A stretch of DNA of 64,000 nucleotides, from NCBI RefSeq assembly GCF_900142805.1, contig NZ_FRCF01000002.1:682001-746000 (forward strand). The letters run 5' to 3'. The notes under the pieces are model-generated. The model was not told the DNA's origin. It searched no databases and saw nothing but the letters and a program-made list of their open reading frames with translations. Made by a program: the position numbers and the translations under genes. How positions within the stretch are numbered: position 1 is the stretch's first letter; every line of letters starts with the position of its first letter. Shown here piece after piece: positions 51,380 to 60,310 of this stretch. Source of the stretch: Lacicoccus alkaliphilus DSM 16010. GTDB taxonomy: Bacteria > Bacillota > Bacilli > Staphylococcales > Salinicoccaceae.

Positions 51380-53298
51380 TATTTCCCACCCCTTTCCAGT
51401 TCTTCAAGATCTTTTTCGACTTCCTCTTTTTTCACGTAATAACCCAGGTCATCTTTCCAGGAGCGGATACCCATCGCTACGAATGTCGTACCCAGACCTA
51501 TGATCAATACAGGCAGTGCCCAAGGTTTCGGGTCGAGCCCTGATACTGCATCGATTGCCCAGTCTTTTCCATCCGGGAAGAACATCGCACCAAACGCTGC
51601 GATGAACAGCCCAAGTGACATCACTACCGGCAGGATGGAGTTATTCGGCATATGGAAGTCAGTGAGTGATTCCGACGGCAGCATCTTGCCGTTACCCTCT
51701 TTCTTCTCAACCCAATATGGATCCAGACCGCGGATCAGTGGAATCTGTGCAAAGTTGTAGTATGGGACCGGCAGCGGCAGTGACCATTCCAGGGTACGTC
51801 CGTCGCCCCACGGGTCCATTCCGACCCTTTCATTTTTAGCGATCGTCATGATGATGTTGACCACGAGTACAATGACTGCCACGGCCATCAGGAACGCCCC
51901 CGCTGTCGATATCATGTTGGCGGCGTTGTAACCCTGACCATCAAGATAAGTGAACACCCTTCTCGGCATGCCCCACAATCCTAGGAAGTGCTGAATCAGG
52001 AATGTAAGGTGGAAACCGAAGAAGAACAGCCAGAAGGTGATCTTACCCAGTTTTTCATTCAGCATCGTAGCGAACATCAGCGGCCAATAGTAATGCAGGC
52101 CTGCAAGTAATGCGAACACCACACCACCGACGATGACGTAGTGGAAATGGGCAACGATGAAGTATGAATCGTGATACTGGTAGTCAGCTGGCGCAGCCGC
52201 CTGCATGATACCTGTCACCCCGCCCATCGTGAACGATGGAATGAATGCGAGTGCATACAGCATCGGTGTCGTGAATTCTATACTCCCGCCCCATATGGTG
52301 GCGATCCAGTTGAATATCTTAATACCTGTCGGTACTGCGATTGCCATGGTCGCTACTGCGAAAATCGCGTTTGCAACCGGTCCGAGGCCTACTGTAAACA
52401 TGTGGTGCGCCCAGACCATGAAGCCGTAAAACCCGATGAGAACCGTAGCAAAGACCATTGCCGAGTAACCGAACAATCTCTTACGGGCAAATGTCGCAAA
52501 GATCTCGGAGAATATACCGAACGCCGGAAGTATCAGTATGTACACTTCAGGGTGTCCGAATATCCAGAATAAATGCTCCCAGATGATCGTGTTACCGCCT
52601 GCTTCGACCAGGAAGAAGTTTGAGCCGAACATACGGTCAAACATCAACAGGAAGATACCGATGGTGAGCGGCGGGAATGCGAATACGATCAGGACGGACG
52701 CTACAAGAGTCGTCCACGTCATGAGCGGCATCCTCATGTAAGTCATACCAGGCGCCCTCATCGTGATGATCGTCGTTACAAAGTTGATACCTGAAATCAA
52801 TGTACCTGCACCTGAAATCTGTAGACCAAGTGCGTAGAAGTCGATACCGTGTCCAGGTGATGCGATGGACAGTGATGCATAGCTCGTCCAGCCTGCATCC
52901 GGTGCGCCTCCCATGAACCATGAAAGGTTCAGGAAGATACCACCGAAGATGAACAGCCAGACCCCCAGCGAGTTAAGGAAAGGGAAAGCTACGTCACGTG
53001 CCCCGATTTGCAGCGGGACGGTCGCGTTCATGAATGCAAATAGCAACGGCATGGCTGCAAGGAATATCATCGTTGTACCATGCATCGTGATCACTTCGTT
53101 GAACAACCCTGCTGATAAGAAATCATTGTTCGGAACCGCAAGCTGTATACGGATCAACATCGCTTCTATACCACCGAGTACGAAGAAGAAACCACCGGCT
53201 ATCAAGTATAGGATAGCAATCTTTTTATGGTCAACTGTCGTTAAATACTCCCAAATTACAGAACCAACACCTTTTTTCTGTGCAGATGTTTGTGCCAT
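51379..53298 (-). CDS. ctaD: Cytochrome c oxidase subunit I (caa3 type)
   Basis: The 639-residue catalytic subunit binding heme a, heme a3 and CuB; reduces O2 and pumps protons. Ligand motifs are present: MHGTTMIFL (heme a), WIFGHPEVYILILPAFG with the His-Tyr cross-link pair, AHHMF (CuB histidines) and HFHYVIVGG (heme a3 and heme a). Length includes the C-terminal extension seen in caa3 enzymes. Starts 3 bp after ctaC. Confidence 0.97.
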   Translation of the reverse strand: MAQTSAQKKGVGSVIWEYLTTVDHKKIAILYLIAGGFFFVLGGIEAMLIRIQLAVPNNDFLSAGLFNEVITMHGTTMIFLAAMPLLFAFMNATVPLQIGARDVAFPFLNSLGVWLFIFGGIFLNLSWFMGGAPDAGWTSYASLSIASPGHGIDFYALGLQISGAGTLISGINFVTTIITMRAPGMTYMRMPLMTWTTLVASVLIVFAFPPLTIGIFLLMFDRMFGSNFFLVEAGGNTIIWEHLFWIFGHPEVYILILPAFGIFSEIFATFARKRLFGYSAMVFATVLIGFYGFMVWAHHMFTVGLGPVANAIFAVATMAIAVPTGIKIFNWIATIWGGSIEFTTPMLYALAFIPSFTMGGVTGIMQAAAPADYQYHDSYFIVAHFHYVIVGGVVFALLAGLHYYWPLMFATMLNEKLGKITFWLFFFGFHLTFLIQHFLGLWGMPRRVFTYLDGQGYNAANMISTAGAFLMAVAVIVLVVNIIMTIAKNERVGMDPWGDGRTLEWSLPLPVPYYNFAQIPLIRGLDPYWVEKKEGNGKMLPSESLTDFHMPNNSILPVVMSLGLFIAAFGAMFFPDGKDWAIDAVSGLDPKPWALPVLIIGLGTTFVAMGIRSWKDDLGYYVKKEEVEKDLEELERGGK

Positions 53299-53301
53299 GT
53301 G

Positions 53302-54477
53302 TTAGTTCCCCTCCTCTTCATCTTCATCATCTTCCGGTGATTCCTCATCTTCGGATTCACCGTCTCCGCCGCCATGCCTTGATTCCTCAAGGGCTTCTAG
53401 GTCTCCGGATCCTTCTTCAACTGAAAGTTCCATAAGATAAGCGGATACCAGTTCAATTTCTTCGTCTGTAAGATCATAGGTGCCTGTCATCTTGTTACCT
53501 GGTTTAAGTGTCTCAGGATCTCTGATCCACTCCTGTAGGTTCTCTTCATTGTGCTCCAGGTAACCGGCAATCAGCTCGCGATCTGCAAAGTTCGTGAGGT
53601 TTGGCCCCATTGCGCCTGCGCCGGTCGAAGTGGTTGCATGACAGCCCATGCATGAGTCAGCGAAAATCTCCTGCCCAGCCTGAGCATCTTCAGATGATGC
53701 CTGTACAGGCTCTTCTATCGCCTGCATATCGGCCAGCCACTGATCATAATCTTCCTCAGCCAGTGCAGTCACTTTGAAATCCATCAATGCGTGGGATGGT
53801 CCGCACAGCTCTGCACATTTTCCGTAGAACAGGCGGTCTGTCTCCTCGGCGGCATCCTCATCAAAGATGAGATAGAAACTGTTGATGCCGTCGATGTTCG
53901 TATCCATCTTTCCACCGGCCGCCGGAATCCAGAATGAGTGCTTGACATCCGCACCCAGCAAGTTGAAGTAAACCCTCGTATCCGTCGGTACCACAAGATC
54001 CTGTGAAGTGACTACACCCTCAGCGGGATATTCGAATTCCCACCAGTACTGGTAGGCACGTACGTTGATCACAGTCTCTTCCGGATTGACTTCCCCATCC
54101 TCCGTCACACTTGCGCTCGTATCCGCCTGCTTGAAAACAAGATAGACGGTCGGCACTGCAAGTATGATGAGCAGTACGATAGGTACAGCTGTCCAGATCA
54201 CTTCAAGCGTATGGTTCGAAGCGACATCTTTCGGCTGGAAATCCTCGCCTCGCTTGCTCCGGCGGTTCCTTACAACCGCAAGTGTAAATAGTATAGTGAC
54301 GACTGCCACTACGAACAGCATGATGATAATTGAAAGGATCATCAAGTTGAACTGTTCCTGCCCGACTTCCCCGGCAGGCCTGAGTGTACTCAGGTGATTC
54401 TTTCCACATCCAGATAAGAAGACCATCAGGACGGTGATCAAACCAATCCATCTTGCCTTCATCCAATGATTCTTCAT
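53302..54477 (-). CDS. ctaC: Cytochrome c oxidase subunit II with fused cytochrome c domain
   Basis: A 391-residue lipoprotein subunit. Lipobox LSGC at 21-24, two membrane helices (about 45-70 and 95-115), CuA domain with ligands H180, C221, C225, H229 and M232 (KCAELCGPSHALM), and a C-terminal cytochrome c domain with CMGCH at 276-280 and a probable axial Met at 330. The fusion defines a caa3 oxidase that takes electrons through its own heme c. The C-terminal 50 residues are strongly acidic (EDEESPEDDEDEEE). Confidence 0.97.
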   Translation of the reverse strand: MKNHWMKARWIGLITVLMVFLSGCGKNHLSTLRPAGEVGQEQFNLMILSIIIMLFVVAVVTILFTLAVVRNRRSKRGEDFQPKDVASNHTLEVIWTAVPIVLLIILAVPTVYLVFKQADTSASVTEDGEVNPEETVINVRAYQYWWEFEYPAEGVVTSQDLVVPTDTRVYFNLLGADVKHSFWIPAAGGKMDTNIDGINSFYLIFDEDAAEETDRLFYGKCAELCGPSHALMDFKVTALAEEDYDQWLADMQAIEEPVQASSEDAQAGQEIFADSCMGCHATTSTGAGAMGPNLTNFADRELIAGYLEHNEENLQEWIRDPETLKPGNKMTGTYDLTDEEIELVSAYLMELSVEEGSGDLEALEESRHGGGDGESEDEESPEDDEDEEEGN

Positions 54478-54505
54478 GTTTTAACCCCTCTTTCATCCAA
54501 TAACT

Positions 54506-55426
54506 TTATATATTCACGAGTAAGCCGGCAATCACGATCATCACGAAAAATATAATGATGTAATTCAATGAGAAGACAAATATCCGACCGGCATAGCGGT
54601 TATAGTCTTCGACAGGTTTGAACCGATTGAGAGATATGTACAGCCAGGCCACATTTAAAGCTGTCGCCAGCAGTGCAAACCATAAACCGAGTTCCACCAA
54701 TAAAACAGGTGTGAACAAAAGAAGTGTTACCCAGAACACGATTGAGCGCTTGGTTCTTTCGTTACCTTTAACTGATGGCAGCATAGGAATGCCAGCGAGT
54801 GCGTACTCCTCGCTACGTCTGATCGCCAAACCGTAGAAGTGCGGCATCTGCCAGATGAACATCACGATGAACATCGCCCAGGCTAACGTATGCAGACCGG
54901 GATCGATCACTGCCCATCCGATCAAAGGGGGCATCGCACCGGGTATCGCACCGATGATGGTGTTGGAGACGAAATGCCTCTTCGCAAACATCGAATATAC
55001 AACTGCATACCCGAATGCCGCGACCAAGCCAAGTGTTCCCGCCGTCACGTTGACCGAGAATAAAATCAGCAGACCGGCCGCCAGACAACTAAAACCGATC
55101 ACCAATATCTGTGTCCCGGTAAATGTACCGTCTACGCTGGGACGGTCCTGTTTCGACTCCATGATTCTGTCGATGTCTCTGTCATAAAAATTATTCAGCG
55201 CACAAACACCACCAATGACCAGCGCTGTTGCGAGCGTCATCAAAAGTAAAAGTGGCAAATTCTGAAAAAATGACAAGCTGTAGTACATCACAGCGACAAA
55301 TCCGGCAGCAAATGCTGGAATGAGGTTGGACTTGATGATCCCATCCTTCAGCAACGTCTTCACTGCATTAAATGTTATATCATTTGGATTCTGCTGTACA
55401 TTTTCACTGTAAGCATCACCTTGCAT
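54506..55426 (-). CDS. ctaB: Protoheme IX farnesyltransferase (heme O synthase)
   Basis: A 306-residue UbiA-family membrane prenyltransferase with eight or nine segments. The Asp-rich prenyl diphosphate site is NNFYDRDIDRIMESKQDRP (about 87-105). It converts heme B to heme O, which CtaA oxidises to heme A. The ATG at 55426 is seven bases after AAAGGAGG; a 24-codon upstream extension has no support. First gene of ctaB-C-D-E-F, divergent from ctaA. Confidence 0.96.
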   Translation of the reverse strand: MQGDAYSENVQQNPNDITFNAVKTLLKDGIIKSNLIPAFAAGFVAVMYYSLSFFQNLPLLLLMTLATALVIGGVCALNNFYDRDIDRIMESKQDRPSVDGTFTGTQILVIGFSCLAAGLLILFSVNVTAGTLGLVAAFGYAVVYSMFAKRHFVSNTIIGAIPGAMPPLIGWAVIDPGLHTLAWAMFIVMFIWQMPHFYGLAIRRSEEYALAGIPMLPSVKGNERTKRSIVFWVTLLLFTPVLLVELGLWFALLATALNVAWLYISLNRFKPVEDYNRYAGRIFVFSLNYIIIFFVMIVIAGLLVNI

Positions 55427-55755
55427 CTTCACGCCTCCTTTCATAACAGAAACATTTACCTCTAATAATAAATTACTTGAGACACAAATACTATACAAAC
55501 CCGTAATAAAATGGTTACATTTTATTATGTTTGTAGAAGGTTTAACAAATCGTTCATAAATTCTTCATGAACAACCTGTGTACCAAATGATGAACTGATT
55601 TATAATTGTTTAGAGTGTTTCACATATTGATTTTACCACAGATTCAAGAATTGTTAAGAGCAATTCTAAATAAATGACATTGCAAATGTAACTTCCTTCA
55701 TTTATATTATGAAAACATGAAGTTAATCTATAACGACTTAATTGGGGTGTAACGA
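55427..55755. promoter_or_regulatory. ctaB-ctaA divergent intergenic region with palindrome
   Basis: This 329-bp gap holds the promoters of both heme A genes. A perfect 10-bp inverted repeat with 4-bp spacer, TAATAAAATG / CATTTTATTA, lies at 55504-55527, closer to ctaB. A second, weaker pair GTTCAT/ATGAAC with a 9-bp spacer follows at about 55552-55572. On the minus strand TTGTAT, 17 bp, TAATTT is a possible ctaB promoter next to the palindrome. The rest is AT-rich with no open frame worth reporting. Divergent control by a redox regulator (ResDE/SrrAB type) is plausible but not shown. Confidence 0.65.
55680..55708 (+). promoter_or_regulatory. Promoter of ctaA
   Basis: TTGCAA (55680-55685), 17-bp spacer, TATATT (55703-55708), about 47 bases before the ctaA start. 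Confidence 0.65.
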
Positions 55756-56652
55756 TTGTATAAAAATTTGAAAATTGTGGCACTCATAACCACTCTTGCC
55801 ATGGTCTTCGTCCAGATCGGCGGGGCACTCGTCACCAAGACGGGATCTGCCGAGGGATGCGGGGACTCCTGGCCTTTATGCCACGGACAGGTCATTCCAA
55901 GCGACTGGCCGATGGAAACCATCATTGAAATTGCACACAGGGGCGTCTCGGGCATCGCCATCATCCTTCTTGCCATTCTATGTATCATGGCGTGGAGGCA
56001 GATACCTGAAAAGCGCGAAACGAAATTCCTGGTCATCGTTTCTTTCGGCTTCATCATCATCCAGTCATTGATAGGCGCTGCCGCAGTCGTCGGAATATGG
56101 GAAGGCGATTTCGTACTTGCCGCACACTTCGGCATATCGCTGATTTGTTTTGCCGCCGTATTCCTGCTGACCCTGCTGATTTTTGAAGTGGATTTGAAAT
56201 TTGATGCGACCAGACTGAAAGTCGGATCATTTTTAAGATACAATACGATATTCGTAACCATTTACATATACTTGGTAGTCTATTCAGGTGCCCTGGTCAG
56301 ACATACGGATTCATCGCTTGCCTGTCTGAGCTGGCCCCACTGCAAGCCGGGCCACATCATGCCGACGAATTTCTATGAAGCCGTCCAGATGGGCCACCGT
56401 GCACTCGCCGGCGTTGCCATCATCTGGGTCCTGCTCATCATGATTCATGCGATACGCCATTACAGTGAGTATCGTGTGATAGAGTACGGCTGGATCATTG
56501 CATTCACTCTCATCATGCTTCAGATGATCACCGGACTGCTCAGTGTATTCACCATGGTGAACATCTTCATCGCTTTGCTGCATGCACTGTTCATCACGCT
56601 GCTCTTCGGACTGTTATGCTACTTCATAATGCTGCTCTCCCGAACCAAATGA
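55756..56652 (+). CDS. ctaA: Heme A synthase
   Basis: A 298-residue, eight-segment membrane enzyme that oxidises the C8 methyl of heme O to the formyl of heme A. Heme-ligand histidines sit in EIAHRGVSGIA (about 57-67) and QMGHRALAGVA (about 212-222); the cysteine pairs CGDSWPLC (about 35-42) and CLSWPHC (about 191-197) are the conserved extracytoplasmic disulfides. It starts with TTG, six bases after GGGGTG. Divergent from ctaB. Confidence 0.96.
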   Translation: MYKNLKIVALITTLAMVFVQIGGALVTKTGSAEGCGDSWPLCHGQVIPSDWPMETIIEIAHRGVSGIAIILLAILCIMAWRQIPEKRETKFLVIVSFGFIIIQSLIGAAAVVGIWEGDFVLAAHFGISLICFAAVFLLTLLIFEVDLKFDATRLKVGSFLRYNTIFVTIYIYLVVYSGALVRHTDSSLACLSWPHCKPGHIMPTNFYEAVQMGHRALAGVAIIWVLLIMIHAIRHYSEYRVIEYGWIIAFTLIMLQMITGLLSVFTMVNIFIALLHALFITLLFGLLCYFIMLLSRTK

Positions 56653-56670
56653 TGTGGATTCTGATATCAT

Positions 56671-56709
56671 CATCCAGCACGGCCCCTGCCGCGCTGGATG
56701 TTTTATTTT
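56671..56709 (+). terminator. Intrinsic terminator after ctaA
   Basis: Stem CATCCAGC/GCTGGATG (56671-56678 and 56693-56700) with a GC-rich inner part, followed by TTTTATTTT. Confidence 0.88.
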
Positions 56710-56727
56710 AAAGATGCACCCTAAATG

Positions 56728-56759
56728 AAAGAGCATCAGCCGCCGGCTGATGCTCTTTT
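56728..56759. terminator. Bidirectional terminator after pyc
   Basis: Perfect 11-bp stem GAGCATCAGCC/GGCTGATGCTC with GCC loop, flanked by AAA and TTTT, so active for pyc on the minus strand and as a second stop for ctaA. Confidence 0.88.
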
Positions 56760-56764
56760 AAATA

Positions 56765-59700
56765 TTATTCCGTTTTCTCCACTTTCATCATCAGATCATT
56801 CGATTCGACCTTGTCGCCTTCTTCGACGTAAACATCCGTCACTTTACCGGCAAATGGTGCTTTCACGGAGTTTTCCATCTTCATCGCTTCCGTGATGATG
56901 ATGATGTCACCCTTATCGAATGCATCTCCGGCCTTGAATGGCAGTGAACTGACTGTTCCCGGCATCTGCGCGCCGATATGACCCAGGTCTTTAGGGTCGG
57001 CTTTCTGAAGTCTGGCGACTTTGGACTCGACACTTTCATCCTTGATCTTGACTTTACGCGGGAAGCCGTTCAATTCGAAGTACAACCAGCGGTAGCCGTC
57101 TTCATGGACGTGACCGATCGACAGCAGATTGACGATCAGGGTCTTTCCTTTATCGATGACGATTTCCAACTCTTCATTCTTCCTCATGCCGAAGAGGAAC
57201 GTCGGTGTATCCAGTCTGTCGACGTTGCCGAATGTCTCATTCGTCGTGACGAAGTCCCTGTAGACTTTCGGATAGAGGGCGTAGCTCAATACATCTTTAT
57301 CCGTGACTTCACTTTCCTGGAATTCAACAACCTCTTCTCTAAGCGCTTCAAAATCGATCGGCTCCAGAATCCTGCCTGCACGGTCCTTGAGCGGTTCTGC
57401 GCCTTTGAGGACGAGGCTTTGAAGTTCTTCATTGAAGCCTGTGACCGGAATGCCGATTTCACCTTTGAAGAAGCTTACGACCGAATCAGGGAAGTCCAGA
57501 TGGTTGCCTCTTTCGAACAGAGTATTTTCATCCAGATCGTTCTGCACCATGAACAGGGCCATGTCGCCGACGACCTTGGAGGAAGGCGTCACTTTGACGA
57601 TATCCCCAAAGAGGATGTTGACTTTTTGATACATCTTCTTCACTTCGCCGTACCTTTCCCCGAGTCCCATTGATCTTGCCTGGGACAACAGGTTTGAATA
57701 CTGGCCGCCCGGCATTTCATGCTCATAGATCTCAGTGTGCGGGCTCTTGATGTCACTTTCAAAATCGACATAATATTTACGCACATCTTCCCAATACTGG
57801 CTGAGCGTTTCCAGACTCTCTATGTCTGCACGGATCTTCCCTTCCGCACCATCGAGTGCATAGGACAGACTGTTTGCGCTCGGCTGAGACGTCAGCCCAG
57901 AGAGCGCTCCGAGAGCCGTATCCACTACATCAACACCCGCTTCAATCGCTTTCGCATAAGTCATGATGCCGTTGCCGCTCGTATCATGCATGTGGAGATG
58001 GATCGGCAGATCGACCGTTGCTTTCAGTTCTCCGATCAGTTCGTAGGCAGCCTGAGGTTTCAGGAGGCCGGCCATATCCTTGATCGCCAGTATATGCACA
58101 CCTTCAGCTTCAAGTGCTTTGGCCATATCTTTATAATAATCCAGAGTATAGACACTTGAACGCTCCGGATCCAGGATGTCACCCGTGTAACAGATGGCAC
58201 CTTCTGCAACCTTGCCGGTCTTGAGCACGGACTCGATTGCCGGCTTCATCGCTTCAAGCCAGTTCAGGGAGTCGAAGATCCTGAATACATCTATGCCCCT
58301 TGCAGCACTTTCCTTGATGAACTTCTCGACAAGGTTGTCCGGGTAGTTCTTATAGCCGACCGCGTTCGAAGCACGGAGCAGCATCTGAAACAGCACGTTT
58401 GGAATGTCTTTCCTGAGCGTCTCAAGGCGTGTCCATGGATCTTCTTTCAGGAAGTTATAGGCGACATCGAATGTCGCCCCGCCCCACATTTCAAGGCTGA
58501 ATGCGTTGCTCAGGCCTTCTGCGGTGTACGGTGCTATCTTCTTCATATCATAAGTACGGATGCGTGTCGTCAGCAGTGACTGGTGCGCATCACGCATCGT
58601 CGTATCCGTGATGAGCGTCTCATCCTGTTCCTTCAGCCATTTGCTCAACCCCTCCGCTCCGCGTTCATCGAGGATCTGTTTTGTGCCGTTGACGATTTCA
58701 GGCGTGTGCTGCGGAATCCTCGGGGGATCGAAATGCGGTTTCTCACGTTTGTCCACTCCCGGGAAGCCGTTGACCGTGATCGTCGAAATGTACTGGAGCG
58801 TCTTTGTACCCCTGTCCTTCGGCTTTTCAAAAACGAAGAGTGACGGTGTCGTATCGATGAATTTCGTGGAGTAGTCACCTTTAAGGAAATCTTCATCTTC
58901 CACTACATTCAACAGGAACTGCAGATTCGTCTTGATGCCCCTGATCCTCATTTCCTTCAGGCTTCGTGCCATCTTTTCATTGGCATCCTTATAAGTCAGG
59001 CCGTGGGTCGACAGCTTGACGAGCAGTGAATCGTAATAAGGTGAAATTTCTGCACCCTGGAAACCGTCACCGGCATCGAGTCTGACCCCGAATCCGCCGC
59101 TTGAACGGTAAGCCATGATTTCCCCGGTATCCGGCATGAAATCATTGAGGGGATCTTCAGTCGTGATTCGGCACTGGACTGCAAAGCCCATCAGCGGGAT
59201 GTTTTCCTGCTGTGGCATGCCGACCTCTTCGCCGAACAGCTTGGCACCGTCTGCAACGAGGACCTGTGTCTTGACGATATCCACACCAGTGACCATTTCC
59301 GTGATTGTATGCTCAACCTGGACACGCGGGTTGACTTCAATGAAATAATACTCGCCGTCGGCGACCAGGAATTCCACAGTGCCCGCATTGACGTAGCCGA
59401 TTTGCTCGGACATGCTTTTCGCCGCGTTGCAGATATCTTCACGCAGTTCATCCGTCAGCCCGACGGACGGCGCCACTTCGACGAGCTTTTGATGGCGCCG
59501 CTGCACGGAACAGTCCCTTTCGTATAAATGCACGATGTTGCCGTGCGTGTCCCCGATGATCTGGACTTCGATGTGCTTCGGTTCATTGATGTATTTTTCA
59601 AGATACACTTCGGCGTTGCCGAATGATTTCGATGCTTCACTTTTCGCACGGTCATATGCATCCCTCAGGTTGTCGTCTTCGGTGACGACGCGCATGCCTT

Positions 59701-60205
59701 TACCGCCGCCGCCTGAAATGGCTTTGATGATGATCGGATAACCGTGCTTTTCGATGAAGGCTTCCACCTCGCTGAAATCGCTGATGGCACCATCGCTGCC
59801 CGGGATGATCGGCAGACCCGTCTGGATCGCCGTTTCACGTGCACGGACCTTATCCCCGAACATTTCGAGGTGGCGGACTTCAGGTCCGATGAAGATGATG
59901 CCCTCCTCCGCACAACGGGTCGCGAACTCTTTATTCTCACTCAGGAAGCCGTAGCCCGGGTGGATCGCGTCCACACCGGCATCCTTGGCCACTTTGATGA
60001 TTGCTTCTATATTAAGATAGCTTTCCGTCGGGGATAAATTCGGATCCACCAGATAAGCTTCGTCCGCTTTATAACGGTGCAGGGCACCTTTATCCTCGTT
60101 GCTGTAGATTGCAACAGTGGTGATATCGAGTTCGGTCGCAGCCCTGAAAATCCGGATTGCAATTTCACCCCTGTTTGCAACGAGTAACTTATGTATCTTC
60201 CTCAT
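56765..60205 (-). CDS. pyc: Pyruvate carboxylase
   Basis: A 1146-residue biotin enzyme that carboxylates pyruvate to oxaloacetate, refilling the TCA cycle and supplying aspartate (and so the pyr pathway). Domain order: biotin carboxylase (KLLVANRGEIAIRIFRA at 5-21; ATP-grasp GGGGKGMRVV), carboxyltransferase (TTMRDAHQSLL at about 535) and C-terminal biotin carrier with the biotinyl lysine in EAMKMEN (about 1112). The start at 60205 is nine bases after GGGAGG; eight upstream codons are discounted. Neighbours ftsW, as in other staphylococci and B. subtilis. Confidence 0.97.
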   Translation of the reverse strand: MRKIHKLLVANRGEIAIRIFRAATELDITTVAIYSNEDKGALHRYKADEAYLVDPNLSPTESYLNIEAIIKVAKDAGVDAIHPGYGFLSENKEFATRCAEEGIIFIGPEVRHLEMFGDKVRARETAIQTGLPIIPGSDGAISDFSEVEAFIEKHGYPIIIKAISGGGGKGMRVVTEDDNLRDAYDRAKSEASKSFGNAEVYLEKYINEPKHIEVQIIGDTHGNIVHLYERDCSVQRRHQKLVEVAPSVGLTDELREDICNAAKSMSEQIGYVNAGTVEFLVADGEYYFIEVNPRVQVEHTITEMVTGVDIVKTQVLVADGAKLFGEEVGMPQQENIPLMGFAVQCRITTEDPLNDFMPDTGEIMAYRSSGGFGVRLDAGDGFQGAEISPYYDSLLVKLSTHGLTYKDANEKMARSLKEMRIRGIKTNLQFLLNVVEDEDFLKGDYSTKFIDTTPSLFVFEKPKDRGTKTLQYISTITVNGFPGVDKREKPHFDPPRIPQHTPEIVNGTKQILDERGAEGLSKWLKEQDETLITDTTMRDAHQSLLTTRIRTYDMKKIAPYTAEGLSNAFSLEMWGGATFDVAYNFLKEDPWTRLETLRKDIPNVLFQMLLRASNAVGYKNYPDNLVEKFIKESAARGIDVFRIFDSLNWLEAMKPAIESVLKTGKVAEGAICYTGDILDPERSSVYTLDYYKDMAKALEAEGVHILAIKDMAGLLKPQAAYELIGELKATVDLPIHLHMHDTSGNGIMTYAKAIEAGVDVVDTALGALSGLTSQPSANSLSYALDGAEGKIRADIESLETLSQYWEDVRKYYVDFESDIKSPHTEIYEHEMPGGQYSNLLSQARSMGLGERYGEVKKMYQKVNILFGDIVKVTPSSKVVGDMALFMVQNDLDENTLFERGNHLDFPDSVVSFFKGEIGIPVTGFNEELQSLVLKGAEPLKDRAGRILEPIDFEALREEVVEFQESEVTDKDVLSYALYPKVYRDFVTTNETFGNVDRLDTPTFLFGMRKNEELEIVIDKGKTLIVNLLSIGHVHEDGYRWLYFELNGFPRKVKIKDESVESKVARLQKADPKDLGHIGAQMPGTVSSLPFKAGDAFDKGDIIIITEAMKMENSVKAPFAGKVTDVYVEEGDKVESNDLMMKVEKTE

Positions 60206-60281
60206 AAACGCATTCCTCCCACAAAGCATAATGAATTTATTATATAATAGATATTAAAAAATTCACACTACTTTTTGTACG

Positions 60282-60309
60282 AAAAACCGGTAATTTTTAG
60301 ATTACCGGT
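60282..60309 (-). terminator. Intrinsic terminator after ftsW
   Basis: Minus-strand stem ACCGGTAAT/ATTACCGGT with a 6-base loop followed by TTTTTC, starting right at the ftsW stop. Separates ftsW from pyc. Confidence 0.85.
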
Positions 60310-60310
60310 G

